Source: Acidocella sp. (GTDB lineage Bacteria > Pseudomonadota > Alphaproteobacteria > Acetobacterales > Acetobacteraceae). Taken from it: DNA of 64,000 bases. Within the stretch, counting starts at the first letter, position 1, and each line of letters opens with the position of its first letter. A model generated the notes under the pieces. It was not told the origin of the DNA. It saw only the letters and a program-made list of their open reading frames with translations, and made no database searches. Positions 1 through 11,604 of this stretch are shown piece by piece. The position numbers and the translations under genes were made by a program. Location: positions 18,973 to 82,972 of the forward strand of contig JARLIK010000035.1 in NCBI GenBank assembly GCA_031291755.1, given 5' to 3'.

Positions 1-1
1 C

Positions 2-136
2 AGCGCCTTTGACATCACCGATGAGGTGGCTGCGCAGTTGAACAAGCAGGTGACCACCGTGCCGGTGCCGCCCAGCGTGGTAACGCCTGGCATGCCGATC
101 AGTTCGCCGGACGATGGCCAAGGCAACGGCCAGTAA
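2..136 (+). CDS. OmpH/Skp-family periplasmic chaperone, C-terminal end only
   Basis: Only the last 44 codons lie in the window; the 5' part is to the left. The visible tail contains FDITDEVAAQLNKQ followed by a Pro/Gly-rich end. I recognise this as the C-terminus of alphaproteobacterial OmpH/Skp proteins, which escort outer-membrane proteins through the periplasm. The position supports the call, because skp normally sits between bamA and lpxD. The stop codon is 12 bases before the lpxD start, so the genes are probably co-transcribed. The call rests on a short tail plus gene order. Confidence 0.7.
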   Translation, partial: SAFDITDEVAAQLNKQVTTVPVPPSVVTPGMPISSPDDGQGNGQ

Positions 137-148
137 TCTGGCCGTTCA

Positions 149-1210
149 ATGAGTATCGCGGCAAAGCCCGGTGATGCACGGTTTTTCGTGCGGACCGGGC
201 CGCATAGTCTGGTAGCGCTGGCGACGTTGATTGGCGCCAGCCTGACCGGGGAGGATAAGCTTGTATCTGGTGTGGCGCCGCTGCAAACGGCGGGACCGGA
301 CGATATCAGCTTCCTTGACAACCGGCGTTACGCCGAAGTTTTGGATGCCACTAAAGCCGGGGCTGTCATTATCCATCCGGACTTCATGGCCCGGGTACCA
401 GAAGGTACGGCGGCTCTGGTTACGCCCGAGCCCTATGTCGGCTGGGCAAAGATCTCGGCATGTTTTTTCCCACCGCTCGTCTCGCAAGGCGCTGCACACC
501 CGAGCGCCATTATCGATTCCACCGCGATCATCGACCCCTCGGCAGAGATCGGTGCCGGGGCCGTCATTGGCCGGGCGGTTGAAATTGGTGCCGGTTGCAT
601 CATCGGACCGCTGGCAGTGATCGGCGACGGCGTGGTGATCGGCAAAAACTGCCGTGTGCACACGCACGCCACCATCTCGCACGCAATTTTGGGGGATTGC
701 GTCACCATCTATCCGGGCGCCCGCATCGGGCAGGACGGGTTTGGTTTCGCCATCACCAAGTCGGGCTTCGTTTCCATCCCGCAACTCGGCCGGGTTCTGA
801 TTGGCGATGGCGCTGAAATTGGCGCTAATTCGACCATTGATCGCGGCTCCGCCCAGGATACCGTGATCGGGCCGGGGGTGCGTATCGACAATCTGGTTCA
901 GATTGGCCACAACGTTAACATTGGCAGCCACGCCGTGATTGTGGCGCAGGCGGGGGTTTCTGGCTCGACGACCATTGGCGATCAGGCAATGGTCGCGGCT
1001 CAGGCCGGATTGGCCGGGCATTTGAACATTGGCCGGGGCGCCCGCATTGGTGCTCAGGCCGGGGTGATGGCCGATGTGGCTGCCGGGATCGAAGTGCTGG
1101 GGGCGCCGGCGCAACCGGCCAAGGCGTTTTTCCGCGAGGTGGTGACACTTCGTAAACTGGTGCAGGCAGCACGTGGTGCCGCCAAGCCGGATCAAAAGAA
1201 AGAGGATTGA
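149..1210 (+). CDS. lpxD: UDP-3-O-acylglucosamine N-acyltransferase LpxD
   Basis: The 353-aa protein performs the third step of lipid A synthesis in the cytosol, adding a 3-hydroxyacyl chain from ACP to the 2-amino group of UDP-3-O-acyl-glucosamine. Residues 1-110 form the uridine-binding N-terminal domain. Residues about 115-315 are hexapeptide repeats (IG-G-V, IGxN and similar) that make a left-handed beta helix. The motif QIGHNVNIG places the catalytic base at H254, equivalent to E. coli H239. A C-terminal helical extension follows. The gene lies in the classical skp-lpxD-fabZ-lpxA order. No strong Shine-Dalgarno precedes the ATG, consistent with coupling to the upstream gene. Confidence 0.97.
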   Translation: MSIAAKPGDARFFVRTGPHSLVALATLIGASLTGEDKLVSGVAPLQTAGPDDISFLDNRRYAEVLDATKAGAVIIHPDFMARVPEGTAALVTPEPYVGWAKISACFFPPLVSQGAAHPSAIIDSTAIIDPSAEIGAGAVIGRAVEIGAGCIIGPLAVIGDGVVIGKNCRVHTHATISHAILGDCVTIYPGARIGQDGFGFAITKSGFVSIPQLGRVLIGDGAEIGANSTIDRGSAQDTVIGPGVRIDNLVQIGHNVNIGSHAVIVAQAGVSGSTTIGDQAMVAAQAGLAGHLNIGRGARIGAQAGVMADVAAGIEVLGAPAQPAKAFFREVVTLRKLVQAARGAAKPDQKKED

Positions 1211-1222
1211 AGACAGGCCGTC

Positions 1223-1717
1223 ATGGACGAAATTTCGCAAGAGACATTGCCCGCCATTGATGTGGAGATAATCGACACCAAGCGTCTGATGACGATGATC
1301 CCGCATCGCTATCCGTTTCTGCTGGTCGATCGTCTGGTCGATGTTCGACGGGACCATTCGGCGATCGGGATAAAAAATGTCACCGTAAATGAAAATTTCT
1401 TCCAGGGGCATTTTCCTGGTCACCCGGTGATGCCCGGCGTACTGATTGTGGAAAGCATGGCGCAGACCGCGGCGGCTCTGGTGATCGAGACGCTTGGCGC
1501 CGAGCGCGGCATCCCGATTGTGTATTTCATGTCGATCGACAATGCGAAGTTCCGCAAGCCCGTCACCCCGGGTGATTGCTTGCGGATTCATGTCACCAAA
1601 GACCGCCGCCGCGGTAATGTCTGGCGTTTCAACGGCATTGCCAAGGTTGATGGCGTGGCGGTGGCGGAAGCTCTGTTCACCGCCATGATCATGGAAGATG
1701 TCAAACCGGCGGTATAA
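1223..1717 (+). CDS. fabZ: 3-hydroxyacyl-ACP dehydratase FabZ
   Basis: This 164-aa hot-dog-fold enzyme dehydrates 3-hydroxyacyl-ACP in fatty-acid elongation. The motif [13 protein letters not shown] contains the catalytic histidine (H63), and E77 lies in VESMAQ 14 residues later, the same spacing as E. coli H54/E68. [10 protein letters not shown] near residue 28 is the usual FabZ N-terminal signature. Its place between lpxD and lpxA lets the cell balance 3-hydroxyacyl-ACP between phospholipid and lipid A synthesis. It starts 12 bases after the lpxD stop. An AT-rich 84-base gap containing a palindrome separates it from lpxA. Confidence 0.97.
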   Translation: MDEISQETLPAIDVEIIDTKRLMTMIPHRYPFLLVDRLVDVRRDHSAIGIKNVTVNENFFQGHFPGHPVMPGVLIVESMAQTAAALVIETLGAERGIPIVYFMSIDNAKFRKPVTPGDCLRIHVTKDRRRGNVWRFNGIAKVDGVAVAEALFTAMIMEDVKPAV

Positions 1718-1722
1718 TCGTT

Positions 1723-1740
1723 TATAATCAAATGATTATA
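1723..1740. promoter_or_regulatory. Perfect AT-rich palindrome between fabZ and lpxA
   Basis: TATAATCA and TGATTATA face each other across two A residues (8+2+8 bp), in an AT-rich patch unlike the surrounding GC-rich genes. It lies just after the fabZ stop and 62 bases before the lpxA ATG. It could be an operator, part of a promoter (it contains TATAAT), or an mRNA stem. It lacks the GC stem plus U-run of an intrinsic terminator. The dyad is seen directly; any function is inference. Confidence 0.5.
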
Positions 1741-1801
1741 TGGAAATAATTAGAAATGACGATTGACTGGCGGGAGCGCAGCCGGACGTCTAAAGGATTT
1801 T

Positions 1802-2650
1802 ATGAAGATGGCGGGTGTTGGATTGGAGACCGTTTTGCTTGACCTGATACATCCGACCGCGATCGTTTCGCCGGATGCCTTTATCGGCCGTGGGGTGAAA
1901 ATCGGGCCGTTTTGCACGGTCGGGCCAGATGTGGTGCTCGAAGATGATGTTGAACTGGTCAGCCATGTGGTGGTGGAGGGCAAGACCCGTATCTGCCAGG
2001 GTGCCAAATTATTCCCCTTCTGCACTGTCGGGATGGCACCGCAGGATTTGAAATATAAAGGCGAACCGACCGAGACCATTATCGGTCCGCGCACCATCAT
2101 TCGTGAACATTGCTCGATCCATCGCGGCACCATCACCGGCACCGGCATCACCAAAATCGGCGCGGATTGCCTGCTGATGGCGGTGGTGCATATCGCCCAT
2201 GACTGCACGGTGGGCGACAATGTCATCATGTCCAATAACGTGGTGCTGGGCGGCCATGTGGTGGTGGGCGATCGCGCCATCATCGGCGGTTCGGCGGCGT
2301 TGCTGCAATTTGTCCGCGTCGGGCAGGGTGCCATGGTCGGCGGTGTCACCGGCGTCACCGCTGATGTCATCCCCTACGGCTTTGTCTTTGGCCCCCGTGC
2401 CAAGCTGTGCGGCCTGAACATCATCGGCCTGCGCCGCCGTGGTCTGGACAAAACGCAACTGCACCGCGTGCGGGCAGCCTATAAATTTCTGTTCGCCGGC
2501 CCTGGGGTGTTTGCCGAGCGCACGGCTCAGGCCCGCGTTGATTACGCCGATAATCAATATGTGATGGACATGCTGGATTTTATCGCCATGCCCAGCCGCC
2601 ATGGGTTGATCACCAACCTCTCGCGCGCCACCGGCGAAGACGAAGGTTAA
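1802..2650 (+). CDS. lpxA: UDP-N-acetylglucosamine O-acyltransferase LpxA
   Basis: The first enzyme of lipid A synthesis: it moves a 3-hydroxyacyl group from ACP to the 3-OH of UDP-GlcNAc. Hexapeptide repeats run from about residue 17 (IHPTAIV) to 200, and a helical C-terminal domain begins near residue 205 (LCGLNIIGLRRRG). The catalytic histidine is H133 in HIAHDCTVGDN, matching E. coli H125. I chose the ATG at 1802 (282 aa) because AAGGA lies about 6 bases upstream; the frame is open back to a TTG at 1763. Most LpxA proteins start closer to IHPTA, so a start slightly further in cannot be excluded. Confidence 0.95.
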   Translation: MKMAGVGLETVLLDLIHPTAIVSPDAFIGRGVKIGPFCTVGPDVVLEDDVELVSHVVVEGKTRICQGAKLFPFCTVGMAPQDLKYKGEPTETIIGPRTIIREHCSIHRGTITGTGITKIGADCLLMAVVHIAHDCTVGDNVIMSNNVVLGGHVVVGDRAIIGGSAALLQFVRVGQGAMVGGVTGVTADVIPYGFVFGPRAKLCGLNIIGLRRRGLDKTQLHRVRAAYKFLFAGPGVFAERTAQARVDYADNQYVMDMLDFIAMPSRHGLITNLSRATGEDEG

Positions 2651-2654
2651 CATC

Positions 2655-3473
2655 TTGGGCTTGCCGCTAGGGATTATTGCTGGCGGCGGTCCCTTGCCGG
2701 GGCAGGTGGCCGATGCCGCCCGTGCCGCCGGGAGGCCGGTGTTCATCACCGCCCTGGAAGGTTTCGCCGAACCAGATGTGGTGGCGCCGTTCGAGCACCA
2801 GTTTTTCCGCCTCGGTGCCATCGGTGCCATCCGGCAGGCGCTGAAGGAGCGCGGCTGCGTTGACCTGGTGATGATCGGCCCGGTCAAACGTCCCTCGATG
2901 CTGGCATTGCGCCCGGACACTGAAGGGCTGAAGCTGATCGGCAAAGTCGGCAAGGCAGCGTTTGCCGGTGACGACGGGCTGCTCGCTGCCATCATCAGGG
3001 TGTTGAGCGAGGATGGTTTCCGCGTGCTGGGCGCACACGATATTCTCTCCGATGTTCTCGGCCCCGCCGGACTGCTCACCGTCACCGCCCCGGACGCCGC
3101 CGCGATGGCGGATGTGCAGCGCGGCATTGAGGTGCTGAAAATCATCGGTGCGGCCGACATCGGCCAGGCTTGCGTGGTGCAGCAGGGCATCGTGCTGGCG
3201 GTGGAGGCGGTGGAAGGCACTGATGCGATGCTCAGCCGCATTCCGGCGGTGGTCCGCCCTGGCCCCGGTGGCGTGCTGGTGAAGCTGGCCAAGCCGGGCC
3301 AGGAGCGCCGGGCGGATTTGCCCACCATCGGCCCCAACACTATCGCGCACGCCAGCAGAGCAGGGTTGCGCGGTATCGCATTTGAAGCCGGCGGCACTAT
3401 CTTGAGCGACAGAGAGGCAATGATTGAAGCGGCTGACGCCGCCGGGTTGTTTCTTACTGGTATCGAAATCTAG
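2655..3473 (+). CDS. lpxI: UDP-2,3-diacylglucosamine diphosphatase LpxI
   Basis: This 272-aa protein belongs to the DUF1009/LpxI family, which hydrolyses UDP-2,3-diacylglucosamine to lipid X in alphaproteobacteria that lack LpxH. Features include the opening [18 protein letters not shown], the central IGPVKRPSM, and a C-terminal half with [18 protein letters not shown] and LPTIGPNTI. It begins with TTG four bases after the lpxA stop, and no ATG or GTG near the N-terminus fits better. lpxB, which often follows lpxI, is not here; gloA follows instead. Confidence 0.93.
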   Translation: MGLPLGIIAGGGPLPGQVADAARAAGRPVFITALEGFAEPDVVAPFEHQFFRLGAIGAIRQALKERGCVDLVMIGPVKRPSMLALRPDTEGLKLIGKVGKAAFAGDDGLLAAIIRVLSEDGFRVLGAHDILSDVLGPAGLLTVTAPDAAAMADVQRGIEVLKIIGAADIGQACVVQQGIVLAVEAVEGTDAMLSRIPAVVRPGPGGVLVKLAKPGQERRADLPTIGPNTIAHASRAGLRGIAFEAGGTILSDREAMIEAADAAGLFLTGIEI

Positions 3474-3487
3474 TCCGGAGTCTCCTG

Positions 3488-3886
3488 ATGAGCGCAAATT
3501 TCACCTATCTGCACACCATGCTGCGGGTTGGAAACCTCGACGCCAGCGTGAATTTCTACACCAAACTGCTGGGCATGCAGGAATTGCGCCGCCGTGAAGT
3601 TCCTGACGGCAAATACACATTGGTGTTCGTAGGCTACGGCCATGAGCCGGAACACACGGTTCTTGAACTCACCTACAACTGGGGCGTTGATCATTATGAC
3701 ATCGGCTCGGCCTTTGGGCATTTAGCTCTCGGCGTGCCTGACATTTACGCCACCTGCGACAAATTGCGCGCCGCCGGTGTGAAAATCTCCCGCGAACCAG
3801 GCCCGGTGAAATTCGGCACCACGGTCATCGCTTTCATCGAGGACCCGGACGGCTATAAAATCGAGCTGATCGAACATAAATCTTAG
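3488..3886 (+). CDS. gloA: Lactoylglutathione lyase (glyoxalase I)
   Basis: A 132-aa VOC-fold enzyme that isomerises the methylglyoxal-glutathione hemithioacetal to S-lactoylglutathione. The four metal ligands are H9, E60, H78 and E126, a constant +4 offset from E. coli GloA H5/E56/H74/E122, so the protein should be an active Ni-type glyoxalase I. The motifs [20 protein letters not shown] and [15 protein letters not shown] are typical. It starts 14 bases after lpxI and is probably read through from the lipid A operon, though the pathways are unrelated. Confidence 0.95.
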   Translation: MSANFTYLHTMLRVGNLDASVNFYTKLLGMQELRRREVPDGKYTLVFVGYGHEPEHTVLELTYNWGVDHYDIGSAFGHLALGVPDIYATCDKLRAAGVKISREPGPVKFGTTVIAFIEDPDGYKIELIEHKS

Positions 3887-4076
3887 ACCTTGCCCTTGGT
3901 GGCGCCGCTGTCAAAACTTCCTGTGGCGTCAAGAATCATGCAGGCTCAACAAATCGCCCGCTTGTGACAGTTTATTAATTCACAGATTTGCAAAATCCGG
4001 ATACTCCTAACGCAAAAGGCTGGCTGGTTCAGTCTTGGCACGGGTGGAATTATACCACCTGTTTGGGAGGAGTATT

Positions 4077-5321
4077 GTGGCAGACCCGGATCCGTATCAG
4101 AAGTCATACGGCGGTGCGGGCCCGAGGCTGGACCGCGTGGCTGTGCTGGCCTTTGTAACCGATGCGCAAACTGAGACAGTTCTGCGGGACGGTCTTGGTG
4201 ATATATTGGCAAGCGGCATGGATATCCGCCGCGGCTCCGTGCGCACCGCCGTTCAGGCGATGGTGAAATTGCCCACGCCCGAAGTGCTGATTATCGATAT
4301 TTCCGGAGATGACCAGCCGTTAGGCGCCTTGGGCGAACTCTCCGATGTGGTGGAACCAGGGGTTCGGGTGCTGGTAGTGGGCGAGATCGATGATGTGAAT
4401 TTTTATCGTCACATCACCCGCGGCATGGGCGTTATGGAATATATCAGCAAGCCGCTGACGCGTGAGAAGGTTGGCCGGCATTTTGCGCCGTTGATTACCC
4501 GCAAAACAGTTGGTGCGGATGCTGCGCGCGGCGGCCGCGTTGTGGCGGTAACCGGCGCCCGCGGTGGGGTGGGAGCGACGACGATTGCCGGTAACCTTGC
4601 TTGGTATCTTGGCGTGATATCGAAGCGCCATACGGTGTTTGTAGAGTCCGATCTGCATATGGGTTCGGGCGCTTTATTGCTGGGAGCGAGAACCGGTCCA
4701 GGCTTACGGATGGCTCTGGAAACACCGGACCGGATTGATCCGATATTTGTGGAGCGTGCGGCGCAACTGGTCGCCGAGCGCTTGTTTATCCTCTCCAGTG
4801 AGGAAAAGCTAAGCGAACCACTAACCTACGCCACTGGCGCCGCGCTGAAATTGGTTGATGTGCTGCGGGTGCGCTATAATTTTGTCGTCATGGATGTGCC
4901 ATTCATGCCGATGCAGGTGAATCACGATTTGCTGGAATATTCACACCAGCGCGTGATTGTGATGGATCCAACCTTGGCCTCGGTGCGCGATACACTGCGG
5001 CTCATCAGTCTGCCGAATGGCCCTTGGCAGACGCAATCGCCGACGATTCTGCTGAACCGGCAAGGCCGGCCCGGTGGGTTGACCCGCAAGCAGATTGAGG
5101 ATGCACTAAAGGCGAAAATCGACATCGTGATCCCGGATGTTCCCAAACAGATGAACGAGAGCGCCAGCTTCGGAGACCTCGCCGTCGTGCCGCGCGGGCC
5201 GTTCCGGCAAGGGATCATCGATCTGGCGCGGGAGATCGGCTTTATCGCCGGACGTGACGAACCGGGTGGGCGGCCGCCTCCGGCGGAAGATGCGTTTCCG
5301 GTCTTTATCCCGGTTGGATAA
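4077..5321 (+). CDS. cpaE: CpaE/TadZ-like pilus-assembly ATPase, orphan
   Basis: This 414-aa protein joins an N-terminal receiver-like domain (about 15-140; LIIDIS keeps an Asp at the usual phosphoacceptor site) to a ParA/MinD-type ATPase (about 155-400) with the deviant Walker A GARGGVGATT. This architecture defines CpaE/TadZ, which place type IVb (Flp/Tad) pilus machinery at a cell pole. I chose GTG 4077 because GGGAGGAG lies about 6 bases upstream; a TTG 42 bases earlier is in frame. No other cpa/tad gene is nearby, so its partners must be elsewhere or absent. A GGTGG-N7-CCACC dyad sits just before the ribosome-binding site. Confidence 0.82.
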   Translation: MADPDPYQKSYGGAGPRLDRVAVLAFVTDAQTETVLRDGLGDILASGMDIRRGSVRTAVQAMVKLPTPEVLIIDISGDDQPLGALGELSDVVEPGVRVLVVGEIDDVNFYRHITRGMGVMEYISKPLTREKVGRHFAPLITRKTVGADAARGGRVVAVTGARGGVGATTIAGNLAWYLGVISKRHTVFVESDLHMGSGALLLGARTGPGLRMALETPDRIDPIFVERAAQLVAERLFILSSEEKLSEPLTYATGAALKLVDVLRVRYNFVVMDVPFMPMQVNHDLLEYSHQRVIVMDPTLASVRDTLRLISLPNGPWQTQSPTILLNRQGRPGGLTRKQIEDALKAKIDIVIPDVPKQMNESASFGDLAVVPRGPFRQGIIDLAREIGFIAGRDEPGGRPPPAEDAFPVFIPVG

Positions 5322-5336
5322 CAACCAGACCGGCAG

Positions 5337-6533
5337 TTAAATGCGCCGTAGCACGTAGGCTTCGCGGAGCGCGGTTTCAATCGCCGCGCCGTGGGCTTCG
5401 TCGCGGGCTTCAATCATAATCTCAAGCTGCGCATCCTGCACGGAGGGTGAGGAGAACAGCCGGTGATGCGCCACCTCGATGATATTGCCGCCGCGCGTGC
5501 CGATGCGGGAGGCGATGTCGGCGAGCATGCCGGGCCGGTCCGGCATTTCCAGCACTACTCGCAGTAAGCGGCCATCGCGCAGCAAATTGCGCATTAAGGT
5601 GTTGGCCAAAATCCGCGGGTCGATATTGCCGCCGCAAATGGGAATGCCGACGCGTTTGCCCCGGAAGCGTTCCGGATAGGCCAGCACGGCGGCCAGTCCT
5701 GCCGCCCCAGCGCCCTCGGCCACTTGCTTGGCGCCTTCCACCAGCAGTGCAATGGCTTGTTCCACCGCGTGTTCGGAGACGACCAGCACTTCGATATTTA
5801 ATTTTTTTAGAATTTCGAGCGGATTTTGCCCGATATCGCGCACCGCAATGCCCTCGGCGATGGTGGGGCCACCGACATGGATCGGCTGGTGCGCCAGCGC
5901 CTGGGCAAAGGCGGAGTAATTTTCAACTTCGACGCCCACGATGTCGAGTTCCGGCTTCATGGCGCGGGCCACGATGGCGGAGCCTGAAAGCAGCCCGCCG
6001 CCGCCGGTGGCAACCGTCATGGCCTGCAAATTCGGCACATCCTGCAGCATTTCCAGCGCCATGGTGCCTTGCCCGGCCATTACGGCGGGGTCGTCATACG
6101 GGTGAATGAAAACATAACCGTGTTTTTCGGCCAGATGATGCGCATGCGCGGCGGATTCCGCCAGCATCTCGCCATGCAGCACCACCTCGGCACCCCAGGC
6201 GGCGGTGCGGGTGACTTTGGTGGACGGCGTGAAAATCGGCATGACGATGGTGGCCTTGATACCGGCCAGCGCTGCATGCCGGGCCACGGCCTGCGCATGA
6301 TTGCCGGCTGACATCGCTATCACCCCAGCTTTTTTCTCGGCCTCGCTCAGCAGTGCGATACGGTTGGCCGCGCCGCGCTCCTTGAACGCGCCGGTGGCCT
6401 GCAAATGGTCGTATTTCAGGTAAATCTCGGCCCCAGTGACCTTGCTCAAGCCGTCCGAACGCAGAAACGGCGAGCGGATGACAGCGCCTTCGATCCGCTT
6501 GGCAGCGGCCTCAACGTCCTGGAAAGTGATCAT
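5337..6533 (-). CDS. ilvA: Threonine ammonia-lyase with C-terminal ACT domain
   Basis: A 398-aa fold-type II PLP enzyme that deaminates threonine to 2-oxobutyrate, feeding isoleucine synthesis or catabolism. K51 in TGAFKERGA carries PLP; SAGNHAQAVA binds the substrate carboxylate and GGGGLLSG the phosphate. From about residue 325 (VVLEMPDRPGMLADIASRIG) there is one ACT domain, as in the shorter single-ACT class, rather than the doubled regulatory domain of E. coli IlvA. It converges with the CpaE gene, leaving only 15 bases between stop codons, and lies 5 bases downstream of greA on the same strand. Confidence 0.93.
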   Translation of the reverse strand: MITFQDVEAAAKRIEGAVIRSPFLRSDGLSKVTGAEIYLKYDHLQATGAFKERGAANRIALLSEAEKKAGVIAMSAGNHAQAVARHAALAGIKATIVMPIFTPSTKVTRTAAWGAEVVLHGEMLAESAAHAHHLAEKHGYVFIHPYDDPAVMAGQGTMALEMLQDVPNLQAMTVATGGGGLLSGSAIVARAMKPELDIVGVEVENYSAFAQALAHQPIHVGGPTIAEGIAVRDIGQNPLEILKKLNIEVLVVSEHAVEQAIALLVEGAKQVAEGAGAAGLAAVLAYPERFRGKRVGIPICGGNIDPRILANTLMRNLLRDGRLLRVVLEMPDRPGMLADIASRIGTRGGNIIEVAHHRLFSSPSVQDAQLEIMIEARDEAHGAAIETALREAYVLRRI

Positions 6534-6538
6534 TTGCC

Positions 6539-7012
6539 TTAGCCGTAAGTGATTTTGAGGATCTCGTAGGTCCGGTCGCCGCTTGGTGCTGGCACCGAGA
6601 CAGTATCTCCCACCCGTTTGGCGATCAGCGCCTTGGCGAGCGGCGAAGTAATCGAGAGCCGGGCACGCTTCACATCGGCCTCATGCATGCCCACGATCTG
6701 GTAGGTGACTTCCTTTTCGGTGTCCTCATCCATCAGCAGGATGCTGGCGCCAAACATCACGGTGTCGCCGGAAAGGGCTGCGGGGTCGATGACTTCCGCC
6801 GCCGAGGTGATTTCCTCCAGTTCGGCAATCCGGCCCTCAATGAAGGACTGGCGTTCACGCGCGGCATGGTATTCGGCGTTTTCCGAGAGGTCGCCGTGGG
6901 CGCGGGCCTCGGCGATGGCGCGAATAATGGCGGGGCGTTCCTGGGCCTTGAGCATACGCAACTCGTCTTCAAGGGCCATCAGGCCAGCCGCGGTCATAGG
7001 AAATTTCTGCAA
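6539..7012 (-). CDS. greA: Transcription elongation factor GreA
   Basis: This 157-aa factor inserts its coiled coil into the RNA polymerase secondary channel and stimulates cleavage of backtracked RNA. The N-terminal coiled coil carries the tip motif DLSENAEYHAA with D41 and E44, the Mg-coordinating acidic pair. The C-terminal FKBP-like domain ends in SPLAKALIAKRVGDTV. The start is TTG (MQKFPMTA), supported by GAGGAG about 7 bases upstream. It lies downstream of carB, but a hairpin between them suggests separate transcription. Confidence 0.96.
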   Translation of the reverse strand: MQKFPMTAAGLMALEDELRMLKAQERPAIIRAIAEARAHGDLSENAEYHAARERQSFIEGRIAELEEITSAAEVIDPAALSGDTVMFGASILLMDEDTEKEVTYQIVGMHEADVKRARLSITSPLAKALIAKRVGDTVSVPAPSGDRTYEILKITYG

Positions 7013-7067
7013 CTTGGTCTCCTCGGCCAGAGGTTGGCCGATGGGTTAAGGTTAAAACAACAAGCGC

Positions 7068-7090
7068 CGCCTGGCCCGTAAGGCCCGGCG
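7068..7090 (-). terminator. Likely Rho-independent terminator of carB
   Basis: Read on the minus strand just after the carB stop, CGCC-G-GGCC, a TTACG loop, then GGCC-A-GGCG form an 8-bp stem with one G/A mismatch. The sequence GCTTGTTGTTTTAA follows as an interrupted U-tract. The stem is strong but the U-tract is imperfect. Confidence 0.6.
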
Positions 7091-7095
7091 ACGTT

Positions 7096-10338
<3,243 letters not shown>

Positions 10339-10359
10339 TTTAGCTCTCTCAGCGTTGCA

Positions 10360-11538
10360 TCAGTCGGGCCGGACCCGGCGTAGATATTGTTCAAACAAGG
10401 GCACGGTGAAGGCTGTATCCCCATGCGCCGGAGCATAAATCATGCCCTTGGCGATGAGATTATTGCGAATGGGCGCAATGGATTGAGGCGTCACGCCGAG
10501 CGCACTGGCGACATCGCCAGAGCGATAGGGGCCAACACCGGGCAGGCTCGCCATGGCGCGTACATAGTCACGTTCGCGCGGGGTGAGACGTTCAAAACGC
10601 ACCTTGAAAAATCCAGAATCAAGCCGGGCCGTGGCTTCTTCGGTCGCAACCTGAGTATCTTGCACCGTGATCGGTGATTTTGCGGCTGCGTTCCAGGCTT
10701 GATAACCCCATTCCTGCAAGAAGAATGGATAGCCCTGAGTCCAGTCAAAAATATTTTTTAAGGCTTCAGCTTCGATCGTTTCCCCTTCGGCCGTGATGGG
10801 CTTCGCGATCGCTGCGACGGCATCAAGATGACTGAGGGCTCCCACTGCCGAAAAATCAAACAGCCTCTCAGCGTAGGATTTAGAACGCCCCATCAGCCCC
10901 ACCACCTGCGGCAGCCCGGCTCCGAACACCAAGATTGGCAATTTTAATTGTGCCAACCGATGCGCTGACATGATGAGCGCACTCATCTCCGATTCGGTTA
11001 GATATTGCAGTTCATCGATGAGAATGGTCACATGCTTTTGACGGTCCATGGCGGCTTTGCCGATGGCGGCAAATAAATCGGGTAAGTCGGTCTCTAAATC
11101 TCCGCTATCGGCTGTGCCAATTTCCGGGTCTATATCGAGAGCCAACTCAGCCTCGCCATATTTCACACGCAAGCCACCCATAAAGCTTTTGAAAATCCGC
11201 ATGGCGCGCTTGGCATGCTCTGAGAGCGCACCAAGCCGGTCGAGGTCCAGCAGCAGCCGGCGTAGCGCTGGAACCAGCAATTGAGGCAGGCGTTTGTCCT
11301 CATGGGCTTCCAGATTAATGCAATAAAACCCGCGTGCCTCGGCCATCAGCCGGAATTCATTTAGCAAAACAGTCTTGCCGACGCCTCTTAACCCAACGGC
11401 GATGATGCTTTTCACCGGCCGTCCCAGTTTGAGCCTCTCCATGGCAATGCGTGCCTGTTCGATGATTTCCCACCGCCCGCTTAGCTCTGGTGGCGGGGTG
11501 CCTGCACCTGGGGCAAAAGGGTTTTTTATCGGGTCCAT
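10360..11538 (-). CDS. AAA ATPase with C-terminal winged helix, inserted between carA and carB
   Basis: The 392-aa protein has Walker A VGLRGVGKT (K55), Walker B ILIDELQYL near residue 165, a helical lid region with YPFFLQEWGYQAW, and a C-terminal winged-helix-like segment (DYVRAMASLPGVGPYRSGDV, then LGVTPQSIAPIRNNLIAKG). This is the layout of ORC1/Cdc6-like or STAND-type regulatory ATPases. The N-terminal NPFAPGAGTPPP-x-L-x-GR is typical of a widespread uncharacterised group of stand-alone bacterial AAA proteins. I chose ATG 11538; an in-frame TTG lies at 11571. No link to carbamoyl phosphate synthesis is visible. The role is unknown, and the position looks like an insertion into the car locus. 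Confidence 0.8.
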   Translation of the reverse strand: MDPIKNPFAPGAGTPPPELSGRWEIIEQARIAMERLKLGRPVKSIIAVGLRGVGKTVLLNEFRLMAEARGFYCINLEAHEDKRLPQLLVPALRRLLLDLDRLGALSEHAKRAMRIFKSFMGGLRVKYGEAELALDIDPEIGTADSGDLETDLPDLFAAIGKAAMDRQKHVTILIDELQYLTESEMSALIMSAHRLAQLKLPILVFGAGLPQVVGLMGRSKSYAERLFDFSAVGALSHLDAVAAIAKPITAEGETIEAEALKNIFDWTQGYPFFLQEWGYQAWNAAAKSPITVQDTQVATEEATARLDSGFFKVRFERLTPRERDYVRAMASLPGVGPYRSGDVASALGVTPQSIAPIRNNLIAKGMIYAPAHGDTAFTVPLFEQYLRRVRPD

Positions 11539-11561
11539 GGTGAATATAGTTGTTTTATAAA

Positions 11562-11585
11562 AGTATATCAAATTATCAATATACT
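11562..11585. promoter_or_regulatory. AT-rich dyad upstream of the AAA ATPase gene
   Basis: AGTATAT and ATATACT flank a 10-base AT-only-but-one spacer, inside a run of about 60 AT-rich bases between carA and the ATPase ATG. On the minus strand the same stretch contains TATAAT and two TTGATA hexamers, so a promoter is likely, although no pair has ideal spacing. The dyad is a candidate operator, possibly for autoregulation. The symmetry is seen directly; the role is inferred. Confidence 0.5.
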
Positions 11586-11604
11586 ATTATAAACTCCCTA
11601 TTAT

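Noticed and set aside
146..1591. 481-codon open frame on the minus strand across lpxD and fabZ
   Set aside because: It is antisense to two clear genes, has no recognisable domain, and its His/Arg/Asn-rich composition is typical of a reverse-frame shadow in GC-rich DNA.
2009..3397. 462-codon minus-strand frame across lpxA and lpxI
   Set aside because: It is antisense to conserved lipid A genes and low in recognisable protein features.
4036..4056. Possible sigma-54 promoter before the CpaE gene (TGGCACG)
   Set aside because: The -24-like TGGCAC is present, but the required TTGC-type -12 element at the right spacing is not (GAATT instead).
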